A stretch of 27,350 nt of DNA from a virus, in the IMG/VR virus record IMGVR_UViG_3300009158_000168, positions 1-27,350 of that record. The stretch is one strand, 5' to 3'. This document shows positions 7,006 to 16,487 of the stretch, one piece after another; position 1 is the first letter of the stretch, and each line of letters opens with the position of its first letter. A program made the position numbers and the translations under genes. The notes beneath the pieces were generated by a model. That model ran no database searches. It was not told where the DNA came from and saw only the letters and a list, made by a program, of their open reading frames with translations.

Positions 7006-7328
7006 TGGCTTTTATAACTAAAGATCTTCCCTTAAAACTTGAAGATGTCCAAACATGGGAAACACAACGGGCAGAACGTATCAACACATACAAATCTATT
7101 TACACCCAAAACACCGCACAAGAATTGATTGATGCGGCAAGTAATTTCAATTGGCTTCACCCACAAATCACAGCCGCTTTAATTCTTAATGGTGCCAACT
7201 ATCTAGTTCAAGACGCTGCAACACATGCAGCTGAAAAAATGGCTGATGCTGGCATAGCTCCAGCTGATCGTGTAACAGCCAATCGTCGTCTTAAAGGATT
7301 AACAAAATCAATTATGGATAATCAATAA
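7005..7328 (+). CDS. hypothetical protein, 107 aa
   Basis: Mostly helical, soluble, 107 residues, with no recognised motif. It is joined on both sides by one-base stop/start overlaps (TAATG at 7003-7007 and at 7326-7330), so its expression should follow that of the portal and the large internal protein. Position suggests a virion or assembly protein. Confidence 0.7.
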   Translation: MAFITKDLPLKLEDVQTWETQRAERINTYKSIYTQNTAQELIDAASNFNWLHPQITAALILNGANYLVQDAATHAAEKMADAGIAPADRVTANRRLKGLTKSIMDNQ

Positions 7329-10300
7329 TGGGTTGGTCAAATCCTTTTGATTTTATTGGTGATCTTAAAGACACGGCTTTTGAATTTATCTATTCAAAAG
7401 GTAAATCAGCAACCAATGCCATACCTGCCGACGTGCGAGAAGAACTTGGTGTAATAGCAAAACCTGTCGTTGTCGGAACAAAAGTAGGGACAAGAACAGT
7501 TGCTGCCGCAGCTGACTTCCCTATCCAAACATTAACTAACTCATTAGCTTTTCTGTACAATAATCCAGAACTATATGCACCAATAATGAAAGGCAACCGT
7601 GGTCCTGGATTCAAAAAAAACGATGCTTCTTATTTAGATCAACTTAAAGGCATCGTCACAAATACAACAGCCGGTCAAGTAATTGCAGATGCTCTCCCAG
7701 GTGGCGACAAACTTGATATTGGCAGTGGATTTTTTGTTGGAGGCAGAACACAAGAAGATGTTTCTAAAGGAAAAATTGAAACACAACCACAAATTTATGG
7801 ACATACATTTACAGTAGGTAGAGCCTTTGCTGCACCACTTGCTGATGTTGGTATGATTGAACCAGGTAGTACAGCATGGAACACTATTTCTGGTGGTATT
7901 GATGCTGCTTACACTTTGGCAGCCGACCCCCTCAACTGGCTACCTGCTGGAGCAGTTTTAGATCTTGGAAAACTTGGTGACATCCCACTTACCGCTGGGG
8001 CTAGGGCAGGTAAACGAGCAAAAGTTACTACCACCCTGTCAAGCCAAGCAAGAAAAATTCTTGAAGAAGCAGTACAAGATGGGAGAGTCACACTTGATGC
8101 GGCTGGTGCCATCAACAATGGTCGACGTACTGTGAACCCGAACAACTGGGAAGCTTTCAAAGTAACCCCCAAGGGACAGAAATGGCTTGAATTATTTGTG
8201 GGTCCTGACTCTGGAACATCCGCAGAAATTTGGCGCAGATCAGGAGGAGCAATCCCTCCAGGCACCGCCGTTAAACTTCAAAATGCCAACACCCTTGATG
8301 AAGTAATAGCAATTTTTGATGATGCAGTATATACAGCCGACCCATTAACTCATGTTCGTACAATGCCTGGAATTGACCCTCGCCCTGTTGTAACTAAAAC
8401 CGGAGTGGTAATTAAAGGCAACGTGTCAAGGTATCGCCCGTTTGCTGACACACTTCCAGAGTCCACAGACTTCCCATTAAACAATCCTTTAACTGCCTCT
8501 AAAAACGCTGACAGTGTTATGGGTGTTCTTGAAGTTCCAATGCCCGTGCGCAACCGATTGATGACACAACTATTTGAAGCATTTAGTGGTACAGATGATA
8601 CAAAAATTTTTGATTGGTTAGATGAGTTTGAAAGTGTTGTTATTAAAGATCAACTAGGCAAATGGAATTATAGTGAAGACGAAATTGCTCGTATTGCTTC
8701 TTGGAAAAGAAAATTTCAAGAAACCGTAACCGGTTATGTAACAGATAGTGCAGGATCGTCAGTCCCTTTGCCTTGGCTTGTTGGTGGGACAAACGGCGGG
8801 TATGGTCCACTTCTTATCAGCCAGCAATTAAGAGTAAACCCTATCTTGATTGACCCTGTTGATCTTCGACAAATTGCAGACAGATTAGGTCCTTTGCGTT
8901 CACGACTTGAAAAACTTCGTCGTACCGTAGTAGAAGAAATTATTGATCCTGTTACTGGTGAACGAATTATTTTAGAAACTAAACCAAACATTGCTGTAGC
9001 AGCCCCACTTTGGGTTGTAGAAGCTGCTGGCGATCTTGTTGATTATTCAATGTCAAGGGTTTGGAAAGCTAATGTACTTATTAGACCTAAGTATATTATT
9101 AAAACACTTCCGGAAGAAACTGCTCGTTTAGCATTTTCTGGTATTTTTGACCACCACTATCAATACATGATGCAACTATTTAGTGACAGTAACAACATTG
9201 ACGCAATGGGTAGGGTTATCGCAACGTCTCGCCAAGCTTCTAAAATGGAAGCAGAAATTACTGAACTAAATCGTCTTCTTCGTAAATATGAAGACTTAAA
9301 AGCAGCTGGAGTAACAACTAAATTTACCGTTCCCATTGACCAAGTAATTGCTAACACCCAATCTAAAATAGACTTACTAGAACAAGGGTTAATTGATTTT
9401 GATGCAAGATTTGCAGAGGAACTTCCTGGCATGGATGACGCTATTTTGCGTGGTCAAGCAAACCGAACAAATGATTTGCTTAATAACCCAGCTGCTGTAA
9501 GTGGGGCTGCATCTAGAGGTCATGTTCAGTCAGTTGAACTGGCAGTGAACCCAAGACTTTGGTCTAGCACTATGGCACAACGGATTGCTGAACGTGCTTC
9601 AAATGATTATGTAAGAAAAATAGCTGAAGATTTAATAAATGGTGTATCTGTTGACGACATTACATTGCGCTTTATGGACGACAAAGACCTTGGTCCAATT
9701 CTCAAAAAATACATTGCAGGCGAAGGCAACCTTGATCCTAATTATGTTTGGGATTTTGATGGCATAAGAAAGTTTGTTCAAACAACAGTTAACGACATTG
9801 AAAATTACACAATGGGCGACGATTTAATTCTTGAAGCTATTTCCACAAACAGATTTGGTGGAGAAGAACTATCGGGTCGTAGAGGTTTTGCAGGGTATAC
9901 AGGTAAAGCAAATCTTGATTTCAAGCCAAACAACCTTCTTAAAAAGCACATCTTTGATACTCATTTAGCAAATCCATTGGCTCCGGCACGTATCAACTAC
10001 TTTCCTTCTGTACTCGACAGATCAAGTGCGACATTAGCTACTGCTCAAAGAGTAAGTAAAAGATATGACGCAATGCTTTCTTTTGCGTGGGATGGGCTAT
10101 ACGGTGCAGCGTCAGACAAACTGGCACGTGTCCCAACATGGAACCAAGCCAAATGGCAACGCATTATTGAAATGGTCCCAGTCATGGACAAAGCAGAAGC
10201 TGACCGTCTTGTAACAATAGTAAACCAAACAGACATTCTTCAATCGTTAAAAGATGACATTATTGAAGCCGCCGCATCAGCCCAAGGTGAAATGACTGTT

Positions 10301-11992
10301 GAAGATGTAAACCTTCTTGGTGAACTATTTGCTACACGATTCACAAAAGATACTTACTTTGATGCTTCCCGCAAAACAAAATTTGGTGCAGCTCACAGAA
10401 AGATTTTTCCTTTCTTTGACGCTTTTGTTGAGTTGACAGGTTCGGCTTTGAAAATGGCAACCAATCCTAAAGTTATCCACCGTGCAGATCAACTAATGGG
10501 TGAATTGCGTCAAAACACTTTCTTTGGTACAGACGTTGATGGCGACGGGAAAAAAGATTCTTTTCTTTACAAAGATCCAGTATCGGATCAAGAAATGTTT
10601 GCCTTCTCTGTAGGAGGAGGGTTTCTAAAAGAATGGAGAAAGAACGGTCTTGATTTCAGGGTAGGCAACACTCTTAATAGTCTTTCTCTTATCACAACCA
10701 CATACCCTGGTATCGGTCCGGTAGTCGCAGGTCCGTTAGTTAAAATGCTTCCCGACACAGCAGACTTTGACAAACTACGTGACCTTATTGCACCATTTGG
10801 TATCCCCGATTTATCTAGCCCAGACATTGCCCAGTTTGTTCTCCCTGGTGCATCAGATCAAGTAATGAGAATCCTTGGTTCAAATGGCATAGAATTATTT
10901 TCTAAAGTAGAAGATAGACAAAAAGCTGCACAAACAATTATCCGTGCTTTGCAAGTTGCTTCAGCGACAAAAGACTACGACCCAGTAACCCCAGGTCAAC
11001 AAGGACCCACTGGTTATGAATCCATTGAACAGTGGCAAGCAGATGGTAAAGAACTAGGAACCAAAATTTACGGTCTTATTGGATGGGCTGGATTGTTCCT
11101 ACCTGGTGCGCCTATCGCCCAGTGGACAGCTAAAACCAAAAAAGGCAACGTTCTTATCAGTGTCATTGCTGAACGTTGGAACCAGATTGACAAAATGGGT
11201 GACAAGAACGGTCTTAACTATCAAGACAAACTTGAGTTGCTTGTAAACGAATGGGGCAATGAAAACTTTGTTGCTTTCATGCAACCCATTACAGAAAGAA
11301 GTATTGCTGGTTCTTCATCGACCAAGGAATACTACGACTGGTATCGTCTAAACAAACCGGTTGTTGATAAATACAAAAATGTTGGTGGCTATTTTAGCCC
11401 TAAATCAAGTGAACTTGACCCTGATGTTTGGAATATCCAAAAACTTGCTGGCGATGTAAAATACAAAGACCCTGAAAAGTTTGCCATTAACCTTGAATCA
11501 GCTCTTGCTAACTTTGTGTTTAATAGGAACATGAGAGAAGTTATGGCAAGCATCCCACCTGATGAGATGTTTGGAACTTTGGCTAATCTTAAAATTAAAG
11601 AACAGAAAAAGATACAAACCAAAGCGGTTCAAGCGGCTTACCCTAACTGGGATCGGGCAGCGGCAGCTACGGCTTCACAACGCAACCGTCGCATCCAGTT
11701 ACTTGAAGCACGTAAATTCATCGCAGAACCAAGCGTCCAAGATAATGAGGCAGTCAAAGCTGCTACTGAATACTTCAAGTACCGTGACGCAAACGTAGAC
11801 TATACAATCGGTAACTTTTTTCAAGTAACAGAAGATAACTGGGCAACCGCTTCTAAGATTCGTGGGGCTGTGGTTTTACGTCAGGCTTTGTGGGATGAGG
11901 GTGAACGCCTTGCTGAAAAGTATCCTGAGTTTGTGAACTTGTGGCAGAATGTTTTGTCCCGTGAATTTATTTCTATAGAAGTGGAAGATTAA
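7328..11992 (+). CDS. very large internal virion protein candidate, 1554 aa
   Basis: At 1554 residues this is by far the largest gene here. No signal peptide is visible. It includes a likely coiled coil near 640-705 (MEAEITELNRLLRKYEDLKA and a following helix), the stretch RKIFPFFDAFVELTG near 1024-1038, which resembles an F-P-F-x-x-A motif seen in large polyvalent or ejected proteins of phages, and DVDGDGKKDSF near 1069-1079, which has the form of a calcium-binding loop. Short Gly/Pro-rich hydrophobic stretches occur near 1250. It lies between portal and scaffold, where podoviruses often encode proteins ejected with the DNA. I see no RNA polymerase, transglycosylase or protease signature. 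The role as an internal/ejection protein is inferred from size, position and composition. Confidence 0.65.
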   Translation: MGWSNPFDFIGDLKDTAFEFIYSKGKSATNAIPADVREELGVIAKPVVVGTKVGTRTVAAAADFPIQTLTNSLAFLYNNPELYAPIMKGNRGPGFKKNDASYLDQLKGIVTNTTAGQVIADALPGGDKLDIGSGFFVGGRTQEDVSKGKIETQPQIYGHTFTVGRAFAAPLADVGMIEPGSTAWNTISGGIDAAYTLAADPLNWLPAGAVLDLGKLGDIPLTAGARAGKRAKVTTTLSSQARKILEEAVQDGRVTLDAAGAINNGRRTVNPNNWEAFKVTPKGQKWLELFVGPDSGTSAEIWRRSGGAIPPGTAVKLQNANTLDEVIAIFDDAVYTADPLTHVRTMPGIDPRPVVTKTGVVIKGNVSRYRPFADTLPESTDFPLNNPLTASKNADSVMGVLEVPMPVRNRLMTQLFEAFSGTDDTKIFDWLDEFESVVIKDQLGKWNYSEDEIARIASWKRKFQETVTGYVTDSAGSSVPLPWLVGGTNGGYGPLLISQQLRVNPILIDPVDLRQIADRLGPLRSRLEKLRRTVVEEIIDPVTGERIILETKPNIAVAAPLWVVEAAGDLVDYSMSRVWKANVLIRPKYIIKTLPEETARLAFSGIFDHHYQYMMQLFSDSNNIDAMGRVIATSRQASKMEAEITELNRLLRKYEDLKAAGVTTKFTVPIDQVIANTQSKIDLLEQGLIDFDARFAEELPGMDDAILRGQANRTNDLLNNPAAVSGAASRGHVQSVELAVNPRLWSSTMAQRIAERASNDYVRKIAEDLINGVSVDDITLRFMDDKDLGPILKKYIAGEGNLDPNYVWDFDGIRKFVQTTVNDIENYTMGDDLILEAISTNRFGGEELSGRRGFAGYTGKANLDFKPNNLLKKHIFDTHLANPLAPARINYFPSVLDRSSATLATAQRVSKRYDAMLSFAWDGLYGAASDKLARVPTWNQAKWQRIIEMVPVMDKAEADRLVTIVNQTDILQSLKDDIIEAAASAQGEMTVEDVNLLGELFATRFTKDTYFDASRKTKFGAAHRKIFPFFDAFVELTGSALKMATNPKVIHRADQLMGELRQNTFFGTDVDGDGKKDSFLYKDPVSDQEMFAFSVGGGFLKEWRKNGLDFRVGNTLNSLSLITTTYPGIGPVVAGPLVKMLPDTADFDKLRDLIAPFGIPDLSSPDIAQFVLPGASDQVMRILGSNGIELFSKVEDRQKAAQTIIRALQVASATKDYDPVTPGQQGPTGYESIEQWQADGKELGTKIYGLIGWAGLFLPGAPIAQWTAKTKKGNVLISVIAERWNQIDKMGDKNGLNYQDKLELLVNEWGNENFVAFMQPITERSIAGSSSTKEYYDWYRLNKPVVDKYKNVGGYFSPKSSELDPDVWNIQKLAGDVKYKDPEKFAINLESALANFVFNRNMREVMASIPPDEMFGTLANLKIKEQKKIQTKAVQAAYPNWDRAAAATASQRNRRIQLLEARKFIAEPSVQDNEAVKAATEYFKYRDANVDYTIGNFFQVTEDNWATASKIRGAVVLRQALWDEGERLAEKYPEFVNLWQNVLSREFISIEVED

Positions 11993-13915
11993 ATGGCTAT
12001 TACAACTTTAGAATCAGACAAAACAGTTAAAGTCCCTTATGGATTCAAGGGTGAAAAAATAACTATTGCTGAAATGATAAAGACAAAAGAGTTCACATCT
12101 CTTGAACCTTTATTTGCTGAACGTATCTTGGACATGATTCGTGACAACCCATCTATTGGTATTTTGAAAGGTGGCGGTGGTCGAACCGAAGAACAAGTAC
12201 GTAATCTTTTTTATGCTAACTACAAAAAAATCAATGATGCACCCGACTATGAAAACGACGCTTCTAAGTATGAAGAAATTAAATCAGGTAAATTAAAATG
12301 GAACCCTGAAGATAGCCAGTGGTATAGAAGGGCAACAGACAGAACTGTTGCTGTGCCTGGTGGTAGCTGGCATGAAGGTGGATATGCCGTTGACTTTACC
12401 GGCAACATTGATTTAGCTGGCAAGGTTAGTAAAAATTACCAGTTAGAACAAGTTACTGGTACCGGAGAAACACACCATTTCCAGCCTCTTGGTGTTCCTA
12501 TTTCTAAGCGTATGTTTCTTGAATTAAAAAACAACTATGGCATTGACGCTATCAAGACCCCGTTGTCTCCAGATCTTCTTTTGTATATCAACAAAGAGAT
12601 TGCTTCTAACGTCCCTCGCCATCCTCAAAGAATTAAAAAAGTTCTTGATGCAGCTCTTGCTAAGTTCAAAACTACTTTGCCAGGGGCAGATGAGAAAACG
12701 GTTCGTGAGCAATTTTTAACTTTTGCTGGTCAATCTGCTTCCGCTGTCAAGGTTGATTGGAGTCAAGTACGAGAGATAACCCCAACCACTGTCGCCAAGG
12801 CTATTGCGCCGAGAACCACTACCACTTCTACAATTCCCGCAACCACCACAACCGGAGTTCCCAAAACGACAACCACAACGGTTAAGCCCACAACCACAAC
12901 CATTCCTGCGGGTTTGACACCATTAGAAATAATGCAAAATACCGCAGCTGAATATGCAAACAATTTAAGTACCACCACAACAATGGCTCCCCAAACAACA
13001 ACTACAATGCCTGTAACTACCAAACCACCGAAACCAACAAGTACAACTATGGCTCCAACAACAACCACCACCGCTCCCCCCGCAACACAGCCAACAGTTC
13101 CTCGTCCTGGTCAGTCTTCAACCTCAACTACTACAAGCACTTTGCCCCCACGATCAACAACTACCAACCCTGGTCAATCTGTAGCCCCAACCACTACCAT
13201 CCCCACGCAAAACGATGTTCCAGTAGGTATTGCTCCCACTCTATCCAACCCCGCTACATTGTCTGCCGATGGCGGGCAATACGCTTTGGGTGTTTCTGGT
13301 CGTCGAATCTACAACAGCAAAGGCGTACTTGTTAGTTATGAGGGGTATAAATACACAAACCCAACAACGGGCGTGGTGTCTCAACCTCAATACTTTACCG
13401 GCGACGAAGACGCTCTTTATGGTTTATCCATCGAAGCATTGTCTACATTACAAAATGCTATGTATAACGTAGGGAGACTTGGAAAAGGTTATACACCTGG
13501 CGTAGTTGACTCTAAAACAACATCAGCGTATAAAAGTCTTCTTGTCACAGCAAACGGTTATGGAGAAGATTTTGAAACAACAATCTCTCGTTTAGCGACA
13601 ACAGGATCTTCTGCTCGTGGTGGGGCTTTAACTCAATACCGTGTATCCAATGACGCAGATGTTCGAGCAATAATGAACAAGGTTTCCCAGCAAACCCTTG
13701 GACGCAAACTAGGCGAAGGTGATCTCAACAGATTGTCGGGGTTATACCGTGAACTTGAAAGAACTTCTGGACAAAGCAACGCAGCTGAAATTGTTCAACC
13801 ACCGCAGGTTGAAACATTTACACAAAACAAACTAGAAGAAATGTTCCCTGAAGATACCAACGCCCGACAGTTCGGATCATATCTGACAGCAATTGAAAAG
13901 AAGTACAACCTCTAA
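11993..13915 (+). CDS. virion peptidase, M15/VanY-like, with Thr-rich linker
   Basis: Three-part protein of 640 residues. Residues 55-170 look like a zinc D-Ala-D-Ala carboxypeptidase/endopeptidase of the M15 type: GGGGRTEEQ (60-68, corresponding to the family's G-x-R-S...Q), SWHEGGYAVDF (125-135, zinc ligands H127 and D134) and ETHHFQP (159-165, catalytic E159 and zinc ligand H162). Residues about 265-405 are a mucin-like Thr/Pro/Ser linker with many TTTT runs. The C-terminal 230 residues include a segment like a peptidoglycan-binding repeat (GKGYTPGVVDSKTTSAYKSL) and helices. It probably cuts peptide cross-links in the cell wall during DNA entry. It begins directly after the stop of the 1554-aa gene. 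The enzymatic call is good; the entry role is inferred. Confidence 0.7.
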   Translation: MAITTLESDKTVKVPYGFKGEKITIAEMIKTKEFTSLEPLFAERILDMIRDNPSIGILKGGGGRTEEQVRNLFYANYKKINDAPDYENDASKYEEIKSGKLKWNPEDSQWYRRATDRTVAVPGGSWHEGGYAVDFTGNIDLAGKVSKNYQLEQVTGTGETHHFQPLGVPISKRMFLELKNNYGIDAIKTPLSPDLLLYINKEIASNVPRHPQRIKKVLDAALAKFKTTLPGADEKTVREQFLTFAGQSASAVKVDWSQVREITPTTVAKAIAPRTTTTSTIPATTTTGVPKTTTTTVKPTTTTIPAGLTPLEIMQNTAAEYANNLSTTTTMAPQTTTTMPVTTKPPKPTSTTMAPTTTTTAPPATQPTVPRPGQSSTSTTTSTLPPRSTTTNPGQSVAPTTTIPTQNDVPVGIAPTLSNPATLSADGGQYALGVSGRRIYNSKGVLVSYEGYKYTNPTTGVVSQPQYFTGDEDALYGLSIEALSTLQNAMYNVGRLGKGYTPGVVDSKTTSAYKSLLVTANGYGEDFETTISRLATTGSSARGGALTQYRVSNDADVRAIMNKVSQQTLGRKLGEGDLNRLSGLYRELERTSGQSNAAEIVQPPQVETFTQNKLEEMFPEDTNARQFGSYLTAIEKKYNL

Positions 13916-14973
13916 TGGCTACCGCACAAGACAAAGCTTTCCTTGCCGAAATAAACAAAAGACTTGGAACTAAATACACATCTGTCAAGGCATATCTGAC
14001 CGACAATGGAGAACTTGAACCGAAAGGAAGTAAAGCTGCTGGTCGTTTAGCCGCCCTTGAAAATTTTAGAGGCAAGTCAAAACGGACAGCAATGGTTTTG
14101 TCCGGAGCGGTTTTTGAGGAATCAAAAAAAATCTATGGTTCGACAGCAAACCTGTACAACATCCCTGAACTTAAAACCATTTTTGATGATGCGTTTGTTA
14201 ACCAGTGGGATTCAGACACCCTGATTAGGGCTATTGATAATACCAAATGGGCGACCAGCCGTACCCAGTCGCAGGAAACTTATGACGTTCAAAAGGCTAC
14301 TGATCCTGTAGAACTACAAAACAAAGTGGACAGTATTGTTCCTACTGTTCGCAGGGTCCTTGCTGGCAAAGGCATTACTCTTGATGAAGCATCAATAAAA
14401 TCTATTGCTGAAAAGGGAACCCGTAACGGTTGGACTGCCGAACAATGGGACTCTGATTCCGCAGCTGAAGCCATCCGTTTACAACCAACCCCAGCAACCG
14501 CTGGCGCATCGATGGCTCCGGTGTCTGCTGTCACTGCGTCATCTTTGCGTATGTTGGCAAAACAATTTGGTGTTGACCCGACAGATACAACGCTCAATTC
14601 TTGGGTTAACGAGATTTCTACTAACACCAAAACCAAGGAACAGTTCAATGAATCAATGCGTTCCTCTGCCCAAACTTTGTACCCGACCCTTGGTGAGCGT
14701 TTGAAAACAGAAACCTTTGACGCAATCACATCTCCTTACAGAACTCTCTATTCTAAAGTGTTGGAAGTAGACGAAGGCAGTGTTGACCTGACAAGCCCAA
14801 CCTATTCCAACCTGTTTAACGCCGGCGATGAAAAGAACAAAAGAATGATGAACGCAACCGAATGGACATCCTTCTTACGGAAACGTCCTGAATGGCAAAA
14901 TACCCAGAACGCCTATCAAGAATACGCAAGTGCCGCTTCTACTCTAAACAAAATCTTCGGAGGAACACTGTAA
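13915..14973 (+). CDS. phage structural/internal protein, 352 aa, unknown function
   Basis: Helical soluble protein. The C-terminal 130 residues (TLYPTLGERL, then SPYRTLYSKVLEVDEGSVDL, ending with R-P-E-W-Q-N-T-Q-N-A) match a pattern I recall from internal or tape-like proteins of uncharacterised actinobacterial phages, including the R-x-x-P-x-W-x-x-T-x-N-A signature. It is coupled by TAATG to the M15 protein before and to the 290-aa protein after. With these it probably forms a set of ejected or tail-interior proteins. Confidence 0.65.
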   Translation: MATAQDKAFLAEINKRLGTKYTSVKAYLTDNGELEPKGSKAAGRLAALENFRGKSKRTAMVLSGAVFEESKKIYGSTANLYNIPELKTIFDDAFVNQWDSDTLIRAIDNTKWATSRTQSQETYDVQKATDPVELQNKVDSIVPTVRRVLAGKGITLDEASIKSIAEKGTRNGWTAEQWDSDSAAEAIRLQPTPATAGASMAPVSAVTASSLRMLAKQFGVDPTDTTLNSWVNEISTNTKTKEQFNESMRSSAQTLYPTLGERLKTETFDAITSPYRTLYSKVLEVDEGSVDLTSPTYSNLFNAGDEKNKRMMNATEWTSFLRKRPEWQNTQNAYQEYASAASTLNKIFGGTL

Positions 14974-15845
14974 TGCCTGCATCAGATCTACTTAAAGGTG
15001 TCATCTCAAAGTTCAGATTAGACCCAACACAAACTAAAGCCATCTTTAATTTCTTCGATCAAAAAGTTTCTGACCCTACGGTTGTGTTTACTGAAGAAAC
15101 AATTTCTTATTATGTTTCCCAAGACCCAACTATCCAAACCATATTTGATACTCGTTTTGCTGGTAATAAAGAACTTCGTGACGCAGGAAAACCTGAACTG
15201 TCATACAGTAGTTACATCACACGAGAACAAGAATTCAAAAACGACCTTCGAGATGCAGGATTTCCACCAGGGTTTTACGACACCCCTGATGCCATCGCTA
15301 AACTAATCAGCGGAGAAACATCCCGCCAAGAACTACAAGATCGTGCCAAAGCCGCTTATGTAGTAGTCAAGCAAGCAGATCCCGTTATTGTTTCTGAGTT
15401 AAGAAGGCTTTATGGTCTTGGTGATGGCGACCTAGCCGCTTATTTCCTTGACCCAACCCAAGCAGTAGATGCCATTGGTAAACGCCTCACAGGTCAAGAT
15501 CTTCTCCGTCGTACTGCCGCTGCCCAGATTGGTGCGCAGGCACAGACTCAGGCAGGTATCGGTCTTTCTGCCGCCCAAGCTGAATCAATCCAAACAAGTG
15601 GCTTTAGTACCTCTGATGCTCAACAGAAATTTGCCGATATTGGCGCACAACAGGAACTTTACAATCCACTTCAAGGTGAGCAAGCCATCACACAAGAACA
15701 GCAAATTGCTGGGACCTTCGGTACAAACGCTGAAGCACGTAAAGCAATCACAGCTCGCAAGCGTTCACGCCAAGCCGCTTTTGAAACTGGTGGTGGATTC
15801 GCAACAACACAAGGCACGTCAGCACTCGGCACAGTAGGGCAGTAG
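14973..15845 (+). CDS. phage structural/internal protein, 290 aa, unknown function
   Basis: The start at 14973 is set by CGGAGGA (14958-14964) about 8 nt upstream and the TAATG overlap; an in-frame ATG at 14892 lies deep inside the previous gene and is unlikely. The N-terminal half is helical with several D/P-rich turns; the central motif LYGLGDGDLAAYFLDPTQA (about 145-165) and the Ala/Gln-rich helical region after it are familiar from phage proteins that sit before the scaffold and capsid genes. No function is established. Confidence 0.65.
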   Translation: MPASDLLKGVISKFRLDPTQTKAIFNFFDQKVSDPTVVFTEETISYYVSQDPTIQTIFDTRFAGNKELRDAGKPELSYSSYITREQEFKNDLRDAGFPPGFYDTPDAIAKLISGETSRQELQDRAKAAYVVVKQADPVIVSELRRLYGLGDGDLAAYFLDPTQAVDAIGKRLTGQDLLRRTAAAQIGAQAQTQAGIGLSAAQAESIQTSGFSTSDAQQKFADIGAQQELYNPLQGEQAITQEQQIAGTFGTNAEARKAITARKRSRQAAFETGGGFATTQGTSALGTVGQ

Positions 15846-15862
15846 CACAAAACTATTTAGTG

Positions 15863-15871
15863 TGTTAGTTT
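15863..15871 (+). promoter_or_regulatory. extended -10 box before scaffold/capsid unit
   Basis: TGT-TAGTTT (15863-15871), differing from the box at 2307-2315 only in the seventh base. It lies in the only gap of more than 100 nt inside the structural cluster and would give a leader of about 115 nt for the scaffold and capsid genes. No -35 is seen. Confidence 0.35.
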
Positions 15872-15879
15872 AAGTCTGA

Positions 15880-15973
15880 TCCCGACGGGAAGACCTACTG
15901 ACAGCCCCCCTAGTCAGCAGCGTAAATATGGGGTGTAAAAACTAAGTAGCCATCGCAACCCTCCAGTGCGATG
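15880..15973 (+). promoter_or_regulatory. structured leader upstream of scaffold gene
   Basis: The 148-nt gap between 15846 and 15993 holds three successive inverted repeats: TCCC-gac-GGGA (15880-15890), CTGAC/GTCAG (15898-15917) and CATCGCA-N9-TGCGATG (15951-15973, perfect 7-bp stem). The last one ends 6 nt before the AAGGAGAG ribosome binding site. None is followed by a T run, so they do not look like terminators; they may stabilise the mRNA or adjust translation of the scaffold. Confidence 0.4.
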
Positions 15974-15993
15974 TGGACCAAGGAGAGTGCCAT

Positions 15994-16452
15994 ATGTCAG
16001 AATACGAAGATTTCGATTCAGAATTCGACGACCAAACGGAAACCGAACCCACACAGAATCCTGTACGGGCAAGGATGAAGCAGTTGGAAAAAGAAGCCAG
16101 AGAGCTACGCAAACAAGTTGCGGAATTCTCAGCAACCCAACGAGAACTAGCTTTCGTTAAAGCAGGAATTGATCCCGCTTCACCGCAAGCCAAGTATTTC
16201 GTTAAAGGTTACGACGGTGAACTAACTCCAGAAGCGATCCGTGAAGCCGCCGTGGAAGCACAGCTAATTACACCCCTAGCGTCGGAAGATGCAGACAAGC
16301 AAGCATGGAAGCAGTCCAACAAGATTGCAGCCGGTAGCGAGTCAGCCCCTCCTCCACCGTCGTGGAATAAAAGGATTAGTGAAGCATCATCTGAACAAGA
16401 GGTTTACGCTATTTTTGCTGAGGCGCAAGCCCAAGGTATTGACCTTGGGTAA
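15994..16452 (+). CDS. capsid scaffolding protein candidate, 152 aa
   Basis: Acidic N-terminus (YEDFDSEFDD) followed by a basic coiled coil (MKQLEKEARELRKQVAEFSA, about 30-49) and a helical C-terminal part. This is the usual organisation of internal scaffolds, and the gene lies directly before the major capsid gene. The ATG at 15994 has AAGGAGAG (15980-15987) at ideal distance; an in-frame ATG at 15973 would put the ribosome binding site inside the gene. Scaffolds guide capsid shape and then leave or are digested. A small gap follows before the capsid gene. Confidence 0.75.
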   Translation: MSEYEDFDSEFDDQTETEPTQNPVRARMKQLEKEARELRKQVAEFSATQRELAFVKAGIDPASPQAKYFVKGYDGELTPEAIREAAVEAQLITPLASEDADKQAWKQSNKIAAGSESAPPPPSWNKRISEASSEQEVYAIFAEAQAQGIDLG

Positions 16453-16487
16453 CCAAAACCCCCTCTAAAATTTAAGGAAAACCCCAA

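Noticed and set aside
7328-11992. N4-type virion RNA polymerase
   Set aside because: The size and the N4-gp56-type capsid suggested it, but I find no polymerase motifs (T/D-x-x-G-R, R-x-x-x-K-x-x-Y-G, H-D) in the right order.
12763-13071. Val-rich minus-strand frame
   Set aside because: A shadow of the Thr-rich linker (ACN codons read in reverse).
16439-16471. TTGACC ... TAAAAT promoter before the capsid gene
   Set aside because: The spacer is 21 nt and the start point would fall on the ribosome binding site; not convincing.
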